Shown here piece after piece: positions 34,093 to 43,847 of a stretch of DNA of 64,000 bases. Within the stretch, counting starts at the first letter, position 1, and every line of letters begins with the position of its first letter. Source of the DNA: Salinispirillum sp. LH 10-3-1. GTDB lineage: Bacteria > Pseudomonadota > Gammaproteobacteria > Pseudomonadales > Natronospirillaceae. The notes beneath the pieces are model-generated. The model was not told the origin of the DNA, searched no databases, and was given only the letters and a program-made list of their open reading frames with translations. The DNA lies in assembly GCF_030643825.1 (NCBI RefSeq), contig NZ_CP101717.1:2935673-2999672 (forward strand), read 5' to 3'. The position numbers were made by a program, and so were the translations under genes.

Positions 34093-35055
34093 CTAGTGCT
34101 GAGGCCGAATAATCAAGGCCACTCGATGCCCAACCGGCACCGTGGCGTTCAGAAACAGCAATGCATCGCCCTCCTGCTCCACCAGCCACTCTTCGACATC
34201 ACCCTTCGCGATCACTGTACCCATAGGCAATGACCGAAAGTTCACGAAGTTCTGCAAGCACACTTCGAAGTTACCAGCTGGACGCAATATTTCACGCACC
34301 ACCTTATAAGCCACCGGCTGATGTCCACAGGGCGCACTGGGGCCCTTCGCTAAACGCTCCAGCTCCTTGAGTAACGGCAGAAAGCGATCAATAGGCTCAT
34401 CCAAGGCGCGCACCTGACCCAGCTCAAGCGTCGCTGCTTGATAGCCTAGATTGGCGGTAAAACTGGAGAAGGTGGCGGCGGGCGAGACGTTCTGCACCCA
34501 TGCGTCGACCGCGAAATGTTTGAACCAACCCAGCAGGTTGTTCAGGTTACGGCCTTGGCAGGCGTCGGGGATGATGGCAAAGCGATCTTGGTCCGATCCC
34601 TTGATGGTGGAGTGCATGTCGAAGTGCATGCCGTCCGGATGTGTTTCGATGAACCGTTGCACGTGCGCCATCAGTTCAACGGCACGACGGCACTCCGGGG
34701 CGTTATCGGCAGCCGATTTGGGCGAGAACAACCGATTCATGTTGTGTTCAACAAAACGCTCACCAATGATCACCGACGCAGGGTTGGCTAATATGACCAA
34801 CAACGGGCGCTGAATCTCGTATTGTTGCTGCACCATCTCGGTGAGCCACTGATCTACCAAGCGAATGGGTACGGTTTCGTTGCCGTGAACCGCTACGGTG
34901 ATGATGGCGGCAGGCAGGTGGCTGGGTTGCAGGGGTTCAATGCGCAGCACACCCTGGGCTAACCATTGAAACTGGCCACCGGCGGTGGTGAAGCTGTGTA
35001 AATTAGGCGACGCGTTGAGGCTTTCTTCAATAAAGGCAATTGCGGTATGGGACAT
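34093..35055 (-). CDS. astE: Succinylglutamate desuccinylase
   Basis: 320 residues, M14-like zinc hydrolase. Zinc ligands in VAVHGNETVPIRL (HGNE) and HFDMHSTIKG; catalytic Glu in QAATLELGQVRAL. It releases succinate and glutamate, the last AST step. Usually it ends the same operon; here it is in the opposite direction, tail to tail with astB, so it needs its own promoter. Confidence 0.92.
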   Translation of the reverse strand: MSHTAIAFIEESLNASPNLHSFTTAGGQFQWLAQGVLRIEPLQPSHLPAAIITVAVHGNETVPIRLVDQWLTEMVQQQYEIQRPLLVILANPASVIIGERFVEHNMNRLFSPKSAADNAPECRRAVELMAHVQRFIETHPDGMHFDMHSTIKGSDQDRFAIIPDACQGRNLNNLLGWFKHFAVDAWVQNVSPAATFSSFTANLGYQAATLELGQVRALDEPIDRFLPLLKELERLAKGPSAPCGHQPVAYKVVREILRPAGNFEVCLQNFVNFRSLPMGTVIAKGDVEEWLVEQEGDALLFLNATVPVGHRVALIIRPQH

Positions 35056-35057
35056 AG

Positions 35058-35972
35058 TCAGATCTGGGCGTTAATGAGTTTCCCCAGCTCGTCTCTGGCG
35101 GTCTGAATGCTTTGATTGCGCAGCAGTTCAGAGATGGCTTGTTGTGTTCGAGACAGCTGAACCAAGACTTCAGTATTCACGGGTTTGCTGTCGTCGTCCA
35201 CCCTTTGGCGCGATTCTTTTGCTTCTTTTTCTGCTTCGCGTAATTCTGCCAGTTTAGCGCGCCGCTCTTCGCTGGAAAGCTGTAAGTCATCGCGTAATCC
35301 ACGGCGTTTTTCAGACGCTTGATCGCCTTCTTCGAGGCGCATTTTCAGTGCCTCGGCGCGTGCCTGCGCAATGATGGCGTTGGCTTCCGCCGCAATACGG
35401 CGATCCTGTCCGGAAGGGTCGCTCGGCGCCAACGCCGCGCGCTTGATTTGTTCCATCTTTTGGATGGTTTCTTCTGGATCTGCGGCTGGCGAAAGATCGA
35501 CACTGACCTCGCCAGCAACTGCATAACGCCGACCGTCAGGCCCCTGCACAAACTGATAGGTGACCGCTCCGGTATATTGCCCACCCACCGCTTGATGGGC
35601 TTGCTCATGTTGACGCACTTCGCGATCACGCTTCGACAAGCGCTCAATTTCTGCCAGCTTCGAGCGTTGTTGGGCATCCAGTTCGCCGCGGCGTTTGGCC
35701 GCCCGCAGCTGTTGCTCGCTCATCGCTGCCTGCGAGTTTGCTTCCTCTGTCTCACCATTGCGCTGTGGCAGTCGATCGCGCTCGCTTTTACCCATCAGAC
35801 GTTCTTCCGGGTTCAGTTCACGACGATTTTGACCACCCACAATGGGTTCAAGTTCTTTTACGGCAGGAAAGAGTTCGCTGTCTTCATTTTGCAGAGTTGA
35901 GGGGACTTGCGGCCGCTCCAGTGAGTAGGCCGTGGTAATGGCATTAGGGAACATTCCAGTCATCGTGGACAT
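35058..35972 (-). CDS. Putative metalloprotease, SprA/CJM1_0395-related
   Basis: 304 residues. A zinc-protease HExxH motif is in REVRQHEQAHQAVGGQYTG (about residues 119-137), followed by GAVTYQFVQGPDGRRYAVAGEVSVDLSPA, the core of this little-studied family; the ends are charged helical segments likely to form coiled coils (KLAELREAEKEAKESRQRV). No signal peptide. Function unknown. It lies 12 bases downstream of the flagellar-rod-like gene and probably shares its transcript. Confidence 0.75.
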   Translation of the reverse strand: MSTMTGMFPNAITTAYSLERPQVPSTLQNEDSELFPAVKELEPIVGGQNRRELNPEERLMGKSERDRLPQRNGETEEANSQAAMSEQQLRAAKRRGELDAQQRSKLAEIERLSKRDREVRQHEQAHQAVGGQYTGAVTYQFVQGPDGRRYAVAGEVSVDLSPAADPEETIQKMEQIKRAALAPSDPSGQDRRIAAEANAIIAQARAEALKMRLEEGDQASEKRRGLRDDLQLSSEERRAKLAELREAEKEAKESRQRVDDDSKPVNTEVLVQLSRTQQAISELLRNQSIQTARDELGKLINAQI

Positions 35973-35984
35973 GTTTTGACCCTC

Positions 35985-36233
35985 TTAGACCTTAAGGTCG
36001 ATCAGAGTCCCTATATTGGAAGACGCCACTTCAATCGTCCTAGCGTTGGCCTTAACCAAGTGTTTAGCTTCCACCTGCGTCACCATGGAACGCTCCAAGT
36101 TGACATCCGCCGGGCCGGCAGGCTGCTCTGGGGTGCGTATATTCAGCCGCGCAACATCGCTGCCAGCTTGATTAAGCTGCCGCATATTGGTCTGTATGCC
36201 CTGCACACCACTGGTGATGGCTGAACTTAACAT
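35985..36233 (-). CDS. Small flagellar rod/hook-like protein
   Basis: 82 residues. The N-terminus MLSSAITSGVQGIQTNMRQL resembles the N-terminal helix of FlgC/FlgG-type axial proteins, and the C-terminus (NARTIEVASSNIGTLIDLKV) their C-terminal helix; the middle domain is missing. Rod proteins polymerise through these helices, so a capping or decoy role is possible, but no other flagellar gene is nearby. The ATG at 36233 has no strong ribosome site (GGGGAAAGCC). Confidence 0.65.
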   Translation of the reverse strand: MLSSAITSGVQGIQTNMRQLNQAGSDVARLNIRTPEQPAGPADVNLERSMVTQVEAKHLVKANARTIEVASSNIGTLIDLKV

Positions 36234-36297
36234 GGCTTTCCCCTAGTCATATAGGTCTTGCTAAAATAATAGCACCAAACAGCAAGTTGATCAATAA

Positions 36298-36975
36298 TCA
36301 AACAACTATGAGCTGCTGCAAGCCGACTACCAAGGCACGATGATCGCCATCGCTTGGCATAATGCCGAGCAATGGCGCGTCGATACGTTTTTGCAAGCTC
36401 AGGATATTGTCCACCAATTCGGCCATGGGCTGAGCCATTGTATTAGCCACCCATCCAGCACAGGAAAGTCCCGACTGCCGTATGGCTTGTAAGGTCAGTA
36501 AGGCATGATTCAGACAACCAAGGCGCATACCAACGACCAGGATCACTGGATAGCCAAGCGCGATAGCAATGTCGGCCATGGTCTGGTGCACGTTAATGGG
36601 TACCAGCCAACCACCAGCACCTTCAACCAAGGTTAAGCCAGCTGGCTGTTCTAACGCAGGCTGCAAACGGGCCAAGGTGTCTTCAACCGTAATACTGGCA
36701 CCGGCTTGCGCTGCCGCCAGATGCGGTGACGCCGCCAGCGGCAAGGCAATTGGGTTAAGTACCGACAACGGCAGCCCGGTATTGCTGGCCATCAACAACG
36801 CACTGGCATCGTCGTTGACCCAATGCCCTTGCTCTTGATGCGAAGCACCCGCAGCGATTGGCTTAAGCCCCTGCACCTGTAACCCCATGGCTGCCCCAGC
36901 CTCCAACAACCTTACGGTAATGTATGTCTTGCCGACATCGGTATCGGTACCGGTGATAAAATAACGCTGCATCAT
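36298..36975 (-). CDS. bioD: Dethiobiotin synthase
   Basis: 225 residues. P-loop in YFITGTDTDVGKTYITVRLL; also GLKPIAAGA and LTLVEGAGGWLVPIN. It closes the ureido ring of dethiobiotin from DAPA, CO2 and ATP. Starts ATGATG overlapping the bioC stop; the second ATG is equally possible. Last gene of the biotin operon. Confidence 0.94.
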   Translation of the reverse strand: MMQRYFITGTDTDVGKTYITVRLLEAGAAMGLQVQGLKPIAAGASHQEQGHWVNDDASALLMASNTGLPLSVLNPIALPLAASPHLAAAQAGASITVEDTLARLQPALEQPAGLTLVEGAGGWLVPINVHQTMADIAIALGYPVILVVGMRLGCLNHALLTLQAIRQSGLSCAGWVANTMAQPMAELVDNILSLQKRIDAPLLGIMPSDGDHRALVVGLQQLIVV

Positions 36976-37796
36976 CGAGGTTTTCTCAGTTGAGCATAGC
37001 CGACATTAAAGGTCAGTGGGTACTTACCCTCGGCCGTTTTAGGGTAAGCCTGTTGCATGTGGTGCCACCACTGCCGTCCTAATAGGCCACGTTGTCGGCC
37101 TTGCGCGCTGGCAACGGCGCCGGTGCCTTTTAGGCTATGAAATACGGCCCGTAGATCAGGAAACTCTTGTGTTAGAGGTATATCCTGCCAGTGTACAAAC
37201 TCGAATCCACTGGCTTGTATCGCAGAATGATAGGCATGCGCTGTACGCTGTGGGTTTACCGGCGCGCTATCGCCCACCTGCAGATAAGCCCGTTGCAGCT
37301 CGTACAGGCTGTGCTCAAGCAAGGTTGAGAACACCAGTGTCCCACCCGGCTGCAACACCCGGTATTGTTCGCGCAAGAAATCGTCAGGGCACAGCCATTG
37401 CGCCATGAGGTTGCTGTACACGCCTTGCAAGGACTCTGATAACAGCGGTAACTGGCAGGCATCGCCCTGTACGAAGCCATGCACTGGATGGCGCTGTTGG
37501 GCAGTGCGAACCATGCCAGCGGCGAGGTCCAGCCCCAGCCAAGTGGCCTGCGGCGCGTGCCCGATCAGGTCAGACCACACGTCCGCAGTCCCACAGCCGA
37601 GATCCAACCAAGGTCCTGTGGCCGCGTGTGGCACCAAGGTAACCAGCTGTCGTGCACTGGGCCGCTGAAAGAGCGCAAACTGATCATAGCACTCGGCAGC
37701 ACGCGAGAACGTCTGTGCGACCCGTGGCGCCGGTACGACAGGCGTGACACTGCAATCAGATGCTTGCCGGTGAGAAAATGCTGCTAAAGCCGTCAT
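36972..37796 (-). CDS. bioC: Malonyl-ACP O-methyltransferase
   Basis: 274 residues. SAM-binding motif I in WLDLGCGTADVWSDL, then LDLAAGMVRTAQQRH and LMAQWLCPDDFLREQYRVLQPGG. It masks malonyl-ACP as a methyl ester to prime pimelate synthesis. I chose ATG 37796, whose ATGA overlaps the bioH stop, as in the other bio junctions; a GTG four codons earlier is open. Confidence 0.9.
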   Translation of the reverse strand: MTALAAFSHRQASDCSVTPVVPAPRVAQTFSRAAECYDQFALFQRPSARQLVTLVPHAATGPWLDLGCGTADVWSDLIGHAPQATWLGLDLAAGMVRTAQQRHPVHGFVQGDACQLPLLSESLQGVYSNLMAQWLCPDDFLREQYRVLQPGGTLVFSTLLEHSLYELQRAYLQVGDSAPVNPQRTAHAYHSAIQASGFEFVHWQDIPLTQEFPDLRAVFHSLKGTGAVASAQGRQRGLLGRQWWHHMQQAYPKTAEGKYPLTFNVGYAQLRKPR

Positions 37797-38485
37797 AAAG
37801 CCGACCACACTCTTACTTGCTGAACGATATCTGAAACAAACCGCAATGGCAGGCAGTGCCCTACGCCGTCGAACACACGACTGCGGGGCAGCTGTGTAGC
37901 CACCTGTGCAGGGATGAGCGCATCGCTACCGCCAAACCAATGCGCACGCTGACAAGGGCTTGGTAAGGGGTACTCGGCGAGGTTCGTCGTGGCCAAATGG
38001 CGCAATGCCGCGTGCTCGGTCGTGCTGATGTCCTGCCGCTCGGCATAAGCGCGCTTCAACTGTTGGCGCAACGACTTCTGTGCACTGTCGCCCTGCATCA
38101 TAAGGGTTTGAAATCGTTTCAGGCATTGAGCAGGCTGTTCTTCCGCTAAGGCGTAGAACTGGGCAAAGGTGGCGGCGTCCATGCCCTCGGTGTTGTTCGG
38201 GCTGACAAAGCGTGGCGCGGTTGCCAAGGTCAATAACGCCTTGGCATCGGCACGTTGATGGGCAATCTGCCAGGCTAGGGTGCCGCCATGCGACCACCCC
38301 ACCAAACAGCCGCCTGGCTGATACCATTGCGACACCCATGCCTGCCACGCTGCATGGTCTTGCCATGCCTCGAGCGTTACGTCCGGTACTCGAACGACCA
38401 CTACCCCCTCCGCCTCCAAGGCTTGCTGCAGCGGCGTCAGGAGCGCGGGTGGACAGCACCAACCATTGAGCAAGTAACAAATCAT
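37793..38485 (-). CDS. bioH: BioH-like pimeloyl-ACP methyl ester esterase
   Basis: 230 residues, alpha/beta hydrolase. Nucleophile Ser65 in LVGWSHGGTLAWQIA (BioH has GWSLGG), acid in FGGSDALIPAQ and His in FDGVGHCLPL complete a catalytic triad. Family identity between BioH and other esterases is settled by its place between bioF and bioC. It releases pimeloyl-ACP. Confidence 0.85.
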   Translation of the reverse strand: MICYLLNGWCCPPALLTPLQQALEAEGVVVVRVPDVTLEAWQDHAAWQAWVSQWYQPGGCLVGWSHGGTLAWQIAHQRADAKALLTLATAPRFVSPNNTEGMDAATFAQFYALAEEQPAQCLKRFQTLMMQGDSAQKSLRQQLKRAYAERQDISTTEHAALRHLATTNLAEYPLPSPCQRAHWFGGSDALIPAQVATQLPRSRVFDGVGHCLPLRFVSDIVQQVRVWSAL

Positions 38486-39666
38486 TCGTGCTGGTCCTCA
38501 GTAACCCGCACTGACTCGGTGAGGAACGGCCCTAGAGCACTGAGCAGCCGATCAACATCAGCCATAGAATGCTGTGCGGTCAGCGTAATGCGCAGGCGAG
38601 CACTGCCAACTGGAACGGTTGGTGGCCGAATGGGTACGACTAAAATACCTTGTTGCAAGAGCTGTTCGGCGGCGTCTATCGCGCGCTCAGTGGAGCCCAT
38701 GATGACTGGCTGGATCGGAGAGTCACTGGCACCCAGCGGCCATCCCAAAGCCTGTAAACCGTGGCGGAAGCGCTCAATCAAACGTTGTAGATGGACGCGA
38801 CGCTCAGGTTCTTGCCGTATGACATCAAGAGCGGCTAATGCCGAGGCGGCGATGGAAGGCGGCAAGGCAGTTGTGTAGCGATAGGTGCGAGCATACTGAA
38901 TAAGATAATCAATCAGGCTGCGGTCCCCCGCGACGAAGGCACCATAGCAGCCAAAGGCCTTACTCAAGGTGCCCACCAATACCGGGACTTCCGTGCTATC
39001 AAATGCCGCCGTAACACCACGTCCGCCCTCGCCTAACACCCCAATGCCATGCGCGTCGTCAACCACCAACAAGCTGTTATGAGTGCGGGCCAGCGCCGTG
39101 AGCTCGTTTAACGGGGCGCTATCGCCGTCCATGCTGAACACCCCGTCGGTGACCACCAGCGAGTGCTCGGTGTACTGCCCCAGCCAGCGTTCGAGCGTCG
39201 CGAGATTGCCATGGGGGTAGCGTCGAAACGGTAGTCCCGTTAGGCGCCCGCCATCCAGCAAAGAGGCGTGATTCAAGCGGTCATGATAGATTCGTTGCAC
39301 CAGCGGCCCAAGCGCCTGCAGCGTGCCCAGATTGGCCATATAGCCACTACTGAACAGCAACACAGCCTCACGCCCCAGAAAGTCAGCCAACGCCTCTTCC
39401 AGCTCATGATGCAGCCGATGATGACCATTGACCAGATGTGAAGCACCCGCGCCTACCCCATAGCGTTGTATCGCCTGCTCGCCAGCAAGCGCCAGTCGTG
39501 GATCGGCAGCTAGGCCCAGGTAGTCGTTGCTGCTGAAAGATAAGACGGATTTACCGTCTATCTCTTGTTGCACGTTTTGCGCCGACTTCAATAAGCGACG
39601 CTGGCGATATAACCCCGTTGCTTCTGCATCGGCAATAGCTTGCTGCCAGCGACCAGCCCAGTTCAT
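38482..39666 (-). CDS. bioF: 8-amino-7-oxononanoate synthase
   Basis: 394 residues, PLP enzyme of the alpha-oxoamine synthase family. [50 protein letters not shown] and PLP lysine in [12 protein letters not shown]. It condenses pimeloyl-ACP with alanine. Overlaps bioB and bioH by four bases each. Confidence 0.95.
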   Translation of the reverse strand: MNWAGRWQQAIADAEATGLYRQRRLLKSAQNVQQEIDGKSVLSFSSNDYLGLAADPRLALAGEQAIQRYGVGAGASHLVNGHHRLHHELEEALADFLGREAVLLFSSGYMANLGTLQALGPLVQRIYHDRLNHASLLDGGRLTGLPFRRYPHGNLATLERWLGQYTEHSLVVTDGVFSMDGDSAPLNELTALARTHNSLLVVDDAHGIGVLGEGGRGVTAAFDSTEVPVLVGTLSKAFGCYGAFVAGDRSLIDYLIQYARTYRYTTALPPSIAASALAALDVIRQEPERRVHLQRLIERFRHGLQALGWPLGASDSPIQPVIMGSTERAIDAAEQLLQQGILVVPIRPPTVPVGSARLRITLTAQHSMADVDRLLSALGPFLTESVRVTEDQHE

Positions 39667-40757
39667 CCACGTGCCGCATCATAAAACAGTGCGCTGTCGA
39701 CACGGGCCGTCGATGGACTGTCCGTCTTCAAACCAGACGCTGTATCCGCAGATGAGCTACGGATACGTGGACAGCTATCAGGAATCCCTTCGCCCGCCGT
39801 CGGCATCACGCCGCCTTCAGGCTGCATACCTAAGCGGACCAGCAGTGCCATGTCGCGTGCAGCTTCCGGGTTTTTGGTGGTCAACAGCTTGTCGCCATAG
39901 AAGATGGAGTTAGCACCGGCCATAAACGCCAGTGCCTGTTGCTGGTCGTTCATATTTTCGCGTCCGGCCGACAGCCTTACATGGCTGTGTGGCATCATGA
40001 TGCGCGCCACCGCAATCATCCGTATAAAATCAAAAGGATCGACATCGGCCGCGTCATCCAAAGGCGTGCCTGCAACCTTGACCAACTGATTGATGGGAAC
40101 ACTTTCCGGCTGCGGGTTCATATTAGCCAATTGCACCAGCATACTGGCTCGATCCGCCAGTGACTCACCCATACCTAAGATGCCGCCAGAGCACACCTTC
40201 ATACCGGCACTGCGCACGTTGGCTATGGTATTCAATCGGTCACTGAAGGTACGGGTAGAGATGATTTCGCCGTAGTACTCCGGGGATGTGTCGAGGTTGT
40301 GGTTGTAATAGTCCAACCCGGCGTCTGCCAAGGTAACCGCTTGCTCATCGTCGAGCATACCCAACGTCATGCAGGTCTCAAGCCCCATGGATTTAACCTG
40401 ACGCACCATTTCCGTTACCACTGGCATGTCTTTCGCCGTTGGTGAGCGCCACGCCGCGCCCATGCAGAAGCGGGTTGCGCCCGCGTCTTTCGCCGCTTGC
40501 GCTTGCGCTATGACCGCCTCGATTTCAATCAAACGTTCTTTAGCCAGACCGGTATTGTAATGCCCGCTTTGTGGACAGTATTTGCAATCTTCGGGGCAAG
40601 CGCCGGTCTTAATCGACAACAATGTACTGACTTGGACTTCATTGGGGTTGAAGTGTGTGCGATGCACAGTCTGTGCTTGATGCAGCAGATCCATAAACGG
40701 CAGTTGGAATAGTGCGAGCGCTTCGTCTCGACTCCAATCGTAGCGTGGACTTGTCAT
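39663..40757 (-). CDS. bioB: Biotin synthase
   Basis: 364 residues, radical SAM enzyme. The 4Fe-4S cysteines are Cys54, Cys58 and Cys61 in [43 protein letters not shown] and the later [19 protein letters not shown] with the 2Fe-2S arginine are conserved. It inserts sulfur into dethiobiotin. First gene of bioBFHCD; a palindrome in its promoter region may be an operator. A 45-residue C-terminal tail after [17 protein letters not shown] is common in pseudomonads. Confidence 0.95.
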   Translation of the reverse strand: MTSPRYDWSRDEALALFQLPFMDLLHQAQTVHRTHFNPNEVQVSTLLSIKTGACPEDCKYCPQSGHYNTGLAKERLIEIEAVIAQAQAAKDAGATRFCMGAAWRSPTAKDMPVVTEMVRQVKSMGLETCMTLGMLDDEQAVTLADAGLDYYNHNLDTSPEYYGEIISTRTFSDRLNTIANVRSAGMKVCSGGILGMGESLADRASMLVQLANMNPQPESVPINQLVKVAGTPLDDAADVDPFDFIRMIAVARIMMPHSHVRLSAGRENMNDQQQALAFMAGANSIFYGDKLLTTKNPEAARDMALLVRLGMQPEGGVMPTAGEGIPDSCPRIRSSSADTASGLKTDSPSTARVDSALFYDAARG

Positions 40758-40789
40758 GACCTGTGTTTTCCCAATATAGTTTGCCGCTA

Positions 40790-40804
40790 GTGTAAGGATT
40801 ACAC
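40790..40804. promoter_or_regulatory. Palindrome in the bioB-comF divergent promoter
   Basis: GTGTAA-gga-TTACAC, perfect six-base arms. It lies 30 bases upstream of bioB, beside a TATATT that could be the -10 box. The spacing and sequence differ from the E. coli BirA operator, so the binding protein is unknown. Confidence 0.45.
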
Positions 40805-40832
40805 CGCCGCCATCAACAAAGGGACAGATTCA

Positions 40833-41636
40833 TTGTTTATATTTGATCGTTTTTTATCCTGCTCAACACAACTCTTTGGCATCAGTTGCCCGCTCTGCGG
40901 CATGCCCGGCCCTTATCATCGCTTTTGTTCAGCGTGCGCGACCGATCTGCTCGCCCACTCGACGAGCTGTCGCCAGTGCGGCACGCCGGTCGCTGCCGCA
41001 CAACTTATCTGCGGTCGCTGCCTGCAGAGCCGTCAACACTATGAGCAGCTCATAGTGGTCGCTGATTTCTTGGGTCCATGGGCGAGCTTGATCAAAGCCC
41101 TGAAATACCAACATCGCCTGAGCCTTGCACCGGCCTTAGCAAACCTACTCGTCAGGCGCCTGCAGACCAGGCAAGGAGACGAGGAATATTGGTGTCAATG
41201 GCAGGTTATCGGGATGCCAATGCATCGCCAGCGGCTAGGGCGACGCGGCTTCAATCAAGCAGAAATATTGGGTCGTTTGATTGCCAAGGCGCTACAGGCT
41301 CGATACGCAGAACCTGTAAAGCGCGTACGCAATACACAGGCGCTTGAAGCCCTCACTCGCCGAGAGCGTGCCCGAGCGGTCAGAGGGGCCTTTACCTGTC
41401 GCCCCATCAGCGGGAATTGGCTGATTGTCGATGATGTATTTACCACCGGTGCCAGCGTAAATGAACTAGCCGCTGAACTCCGAGGCGCCGGCGCCCAACG
41501 AGTGATGGTTGCCGCACTCGCGCGGACACCGATCAGCGGAGATAATCAAAACAACTGGCTGGGCTCGGTATTTGGTGACACTCCGGCCGCAATGGACGAG
41601 ACAAATAGCCCGCCACCGACCGCCAAAATGTCGTGA
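40833..41636 (+). CDS. comF: ComF family protein (phosphoribosyltransferase-like)
   Basis: 267 residues. N-terminal zinc ribbon with four pairs of cysteines (CPLCGMPGPYHRFCSAC, CRQCGTP, CGRC), then a PRTase fold with RGFNQAEILGRLIAKAL and the PRPP loop WLIVDDVFTTGASVNEL. ComF proteins act in DNA uptake or recombination. The TTG at 40833 follows AAAGGGA. The last 35 residues run into the convergent SH3 gene and are beyond the usual end. Confidence 0.85.
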   Translation: MFIFDRFLSCSTQLFGISCPLCGMPGPYHRFCSACATDLLAHSTSCRQCGTPVAAAQLICGRCLQSRQHYEQLIVVADFLGPWASLIKALKYQHRLSLAPALANLLVRRLQTRQGDEEYWCQWQVIGMPMHRQRLGRRGFNQAEILGRLIAKALQARYAEPVKRVRNTQALEALTRRERARAVRGAFTCRPISGNWLIVDDVFTTGASVNELAAELRGAGAQRVMVAALARTPISGDNQNNWLGSVFGDTPAAMDETNSPPPTAKMS

Positions 41637-42222
41637 CCTCACCGTCATCATTGGTAACGTCTTGGCGCACCGAGACCGCCGCGACACGGTTGTCGACAAA
41701 ACCAAAGGCGACGCCTTCGCCTTCACGGAAATAATAGAATTCCCAAGCTTCATCGGTGCCCAAACGATCAAGCAACTCCCGGGTACGGGTGCTCGTCATA
41801 CGTCGATCATGGAGCACCTGGTCACGCCCGTACAGCTCGGTAACTTGGGCTCGCGTAGCGCCTTCACCGACCAACCGTACTTTGCCTCGTAACAGTGAGG
41901 TATCGTCGTCGATATCAACAAGCCCACCGAAAATCCAGCCAACCAAGCCACTGTTAGTGCGCACTTGCAAAAAAGGCGCAGTGACGCGCTGGCCACGCAA
42001 GGTCACCGTAGTCGGCTCGACGGTGTACTCGCCCAAAAACACCAAATGATCGTATTCATCCAGTGTGGCTAAGACTCGAGAGCCTTGCCATGGATCCTCA
42101 CGCAGTATCGCACTGGTTGCAGTTACCCGTAGTGACTCACCAACCATGTACTGAACCGCAGAACTCGCCCCCGCCAACAGAAGAAGACAGACCGCCAGTA
42201 TGCCGCATGTGCATCTTTGCAT
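41533..42222 (-). CDS. Exported SH3-domain protein
   Basis: 229 residues. A signal peptide (MQRCTCGILAVCLLLLAGASSA) is followed by a bacterial SH3 domain (about 24-110): SLRVTATSAILREDPWQGSRVLATLDEYDHLVFLGEY and FLQVRTNSGLVGWIFGGLVD. The second half has no family I recognise. The ATG at 42222 is at proper distance from CTGAGG; ATG 42228 is also possible. It overlaps comF tail to tail by 104 bases. Confidence 0.72.
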   Translation of the reverse strand: MQRCTCGILAVCLLLLAGASSAVQYMVGESLRVTATSAILREDPWQGSRVLATLDEYDHLVFLGEYTVEPTTVTLRGQRVTAPFLQVRTNSGLVGWIFGGLVDIDDDTSLLRGKVRLVGEGATRAQVTELYGRDQVLHDRRMTSTRTRELLDRLGTDEAWEFYYFREGEGVAFGFVDNRVAAVSVRQDVTNDDGEVTTFWRSVAGYLSRPLRPECHQIPSPASCFDYLR

Positions 42223-42352
42223 GACCATTTTCCTCAGATAATTCAATCACATATTCCCGATTATGACATGTAAGACAGTATACGACGAATTCTAGCGATG
42301 GGATGACAATTTGGGCAATAACAACTGTATGCCAGCCCATTTATCGTAGGCG

Positions 42353-42379
42353 AAAAAAAAGCCGCTATTGCGGCTTTTT
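42353..42379 (-). terminator. Terminator of the alpha operon (after rplQ)
   Basis: Minus strand: AAAAAGCCGC-AATA-GCGGCTTTTT followed by TTT. It lies 15 bases past the rplQ stop. Confidence 0.92.
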
Positions 42380-42394
42380 CGGGTTAAGCGAAGC

Positions 42395-42793
42395 TTATGC
42401 TTCTTCGGCGTCTACTTCTGTCGCCGCGTCCGATACCGGACGATCAACCAATTCTACGTAGGCCATAGGCGCGTTATCACCAGCACGGAAACCGCACTTC
42501 AGGATACGTACATAGCCACCTGGACGGCTCTCGTAACGAGGACCCAGGTCAGTGAACAATTTACCTACCGCGTCTTTAGAACGCAGACGGTCAAAAGCGA
42601 AGCGACGGTTTGCAACCGAATCCACTTTTGCCTTGGTAATCAATGGCTCGGCCACAGAGCGAAGTTCTTTCGCCTTAGGCAGAGTCGTTTTAATCAATTC
42701 ATGCTCGAACAGTGCAATGGTCAAGTTTTGCAGCATCGCTTTACGATGCGAACTGTTGCGATTGAATTTACGGCCAGCTTTACGATGACGCAT
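42395..42793 (-). CDS. rplQ: Ribosomal protein L17
   Basis: 132 residues: [40 protein letters not shown] and a C-terminal acidic tail (ATEVDAEEA) longer than in E. coli. Large-subunit protein, last gene of the alpha operon, 25 bases after rpoA. Confidence 0.97.
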   Translation of the reverse strand: MRHRKAGRKFNRNSSHRKAMLQNLTIALFEHELIKTTLPKAKELRSVAEPLITKAKVDSVANRRFAFDRLRSKDAVGKLFTDLGPRYESRPGGYVRILKCGFRAGDNAPMAYVELVDRPVSDAATEVDAEEA

Positions 42794-42818
42794 GACTCAA
42801 TTCCTTACAAATTCGTTG

Positions 42819-43820
42819 TTAACCCAGAACCTTGTCGTCGTTCTTGAGGCTAGCCGGTGGCCAGCTCTCCAACACCATACCCAGGGACAGACCTTTAGAG
42901 GCCAATACATCTTTGATTTCGGTCAAAGATTTTTTACCCAGGTTAGGCGTCTTCAGCAATTCGACTTCGGTACGCTGGATGAGATCACCAATGTAATAGA
43001 TGTTTTCAGCTTTCAGGCAGTTCGCAGAACGCACAGTCAGCTCCAGATCATCAACCGGACGCAGCAAGATTGGATCGATACGATCTTCTTCCTTCTCCGG
43101 CTCTTTCTGCGCTTCAGACTGCAGGTCAACGAACGACGACAGCTGGTGTTGCAGAATGGTTGCGGCAAAACGAATCGCTTCTTCTGGCTCGATGGTGCCA
43201 TTAGACTCGATGTCCAATGTTAACTTATCGAGGTCAGTACGCTGCTCTACACGGGCAGAGTCAACGTTGTAAGCGATACGCACCACTGGACTGAACGATG
43301 CATCCAATTGCAGTTTGCCGACTGCACGCGACTCTTCATCTGGTGAAAAGCGCGATTCGGCAGTCTGGTAACCACGGCCGCTGACGACACGCAGTGTCAT
43401 GCTCAGTGAACCGCTGTCCGCCAACGTGGCGATCACGTGATCTGGGTTGGCAATTTCCACCCCATGATCCAGTTGGATATCGCCCGCGGTGATTACGCCC
43501 TTGCCTGCTTTTTTCAAAGTCAGGGTGGCTTCGTCACGGTCATGCAATTTGATTGCTACGCCTTTCAGGTTTAACAAGATGTCCAAGACATCTTCTTTTA
43601 CACCTTCAACGGCGCTGTACTCGTGCAGTACGCCTTCGATTTCCACCTCGACGATGGCTGCACCGGGCAGCGAAGACAGCAGAATACGACGCAGAGCACT
43701 ACCCAGCGTATGACCAAAGCCACGCTCCAGGGGTTCTAAAACCACCTTGGCCCGTGTTGGCGATATCTCCTGTACCTCGATGTGTCGCGGAATGAGAAAG
43801 TCGTTGATAAAACGCTGCAT
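42819..43820 (-). CDS. rpoA: RNA polymerase alpha subunit
   Basis: 333 residues. N-terminal assembly domain ([23 protein letters not shown]) and C-terminal DNA/activator-binding domain ([41 protein letters not shown]). ATG at 43820 has a GGGG site; the open frame extends eight codons upstream without support. Located between rpsD and rplQ as is usual. Confidence 0.97.
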   Translation of the reverse strand: MQRFINDFLIPRHIEVQEISPTRAKVVLEPLERGFGHTLGSALRRILLSSLPGAAIVEVEIEGVLHEYSAVEGVKEDVLDILLNLKGVAIKLHDRDEATLTLKKAGKGVITAGDIQLDHGVEIANPDHVIATLADSGSLSMTLRVVSGRGYQTAESRFSPDEESRAVGKLQLDASFSPVVRIAYNVDSARVEQRTDLDKLTLDIESNGTIEPEEAIRFAATILQHQLSSFVDLQSEAQKEPEKEEDRIDPILLRPVDDLELTVRSANCLKAENIYYIGDLIQRTEVELLKTPNLGKKSLTEIKDVLASKGLSLGMVLESWPPASLKNDDKVLG

Positions 43821-43847
43821 AGATGCCCCTACCTTTAAGCACACTTA

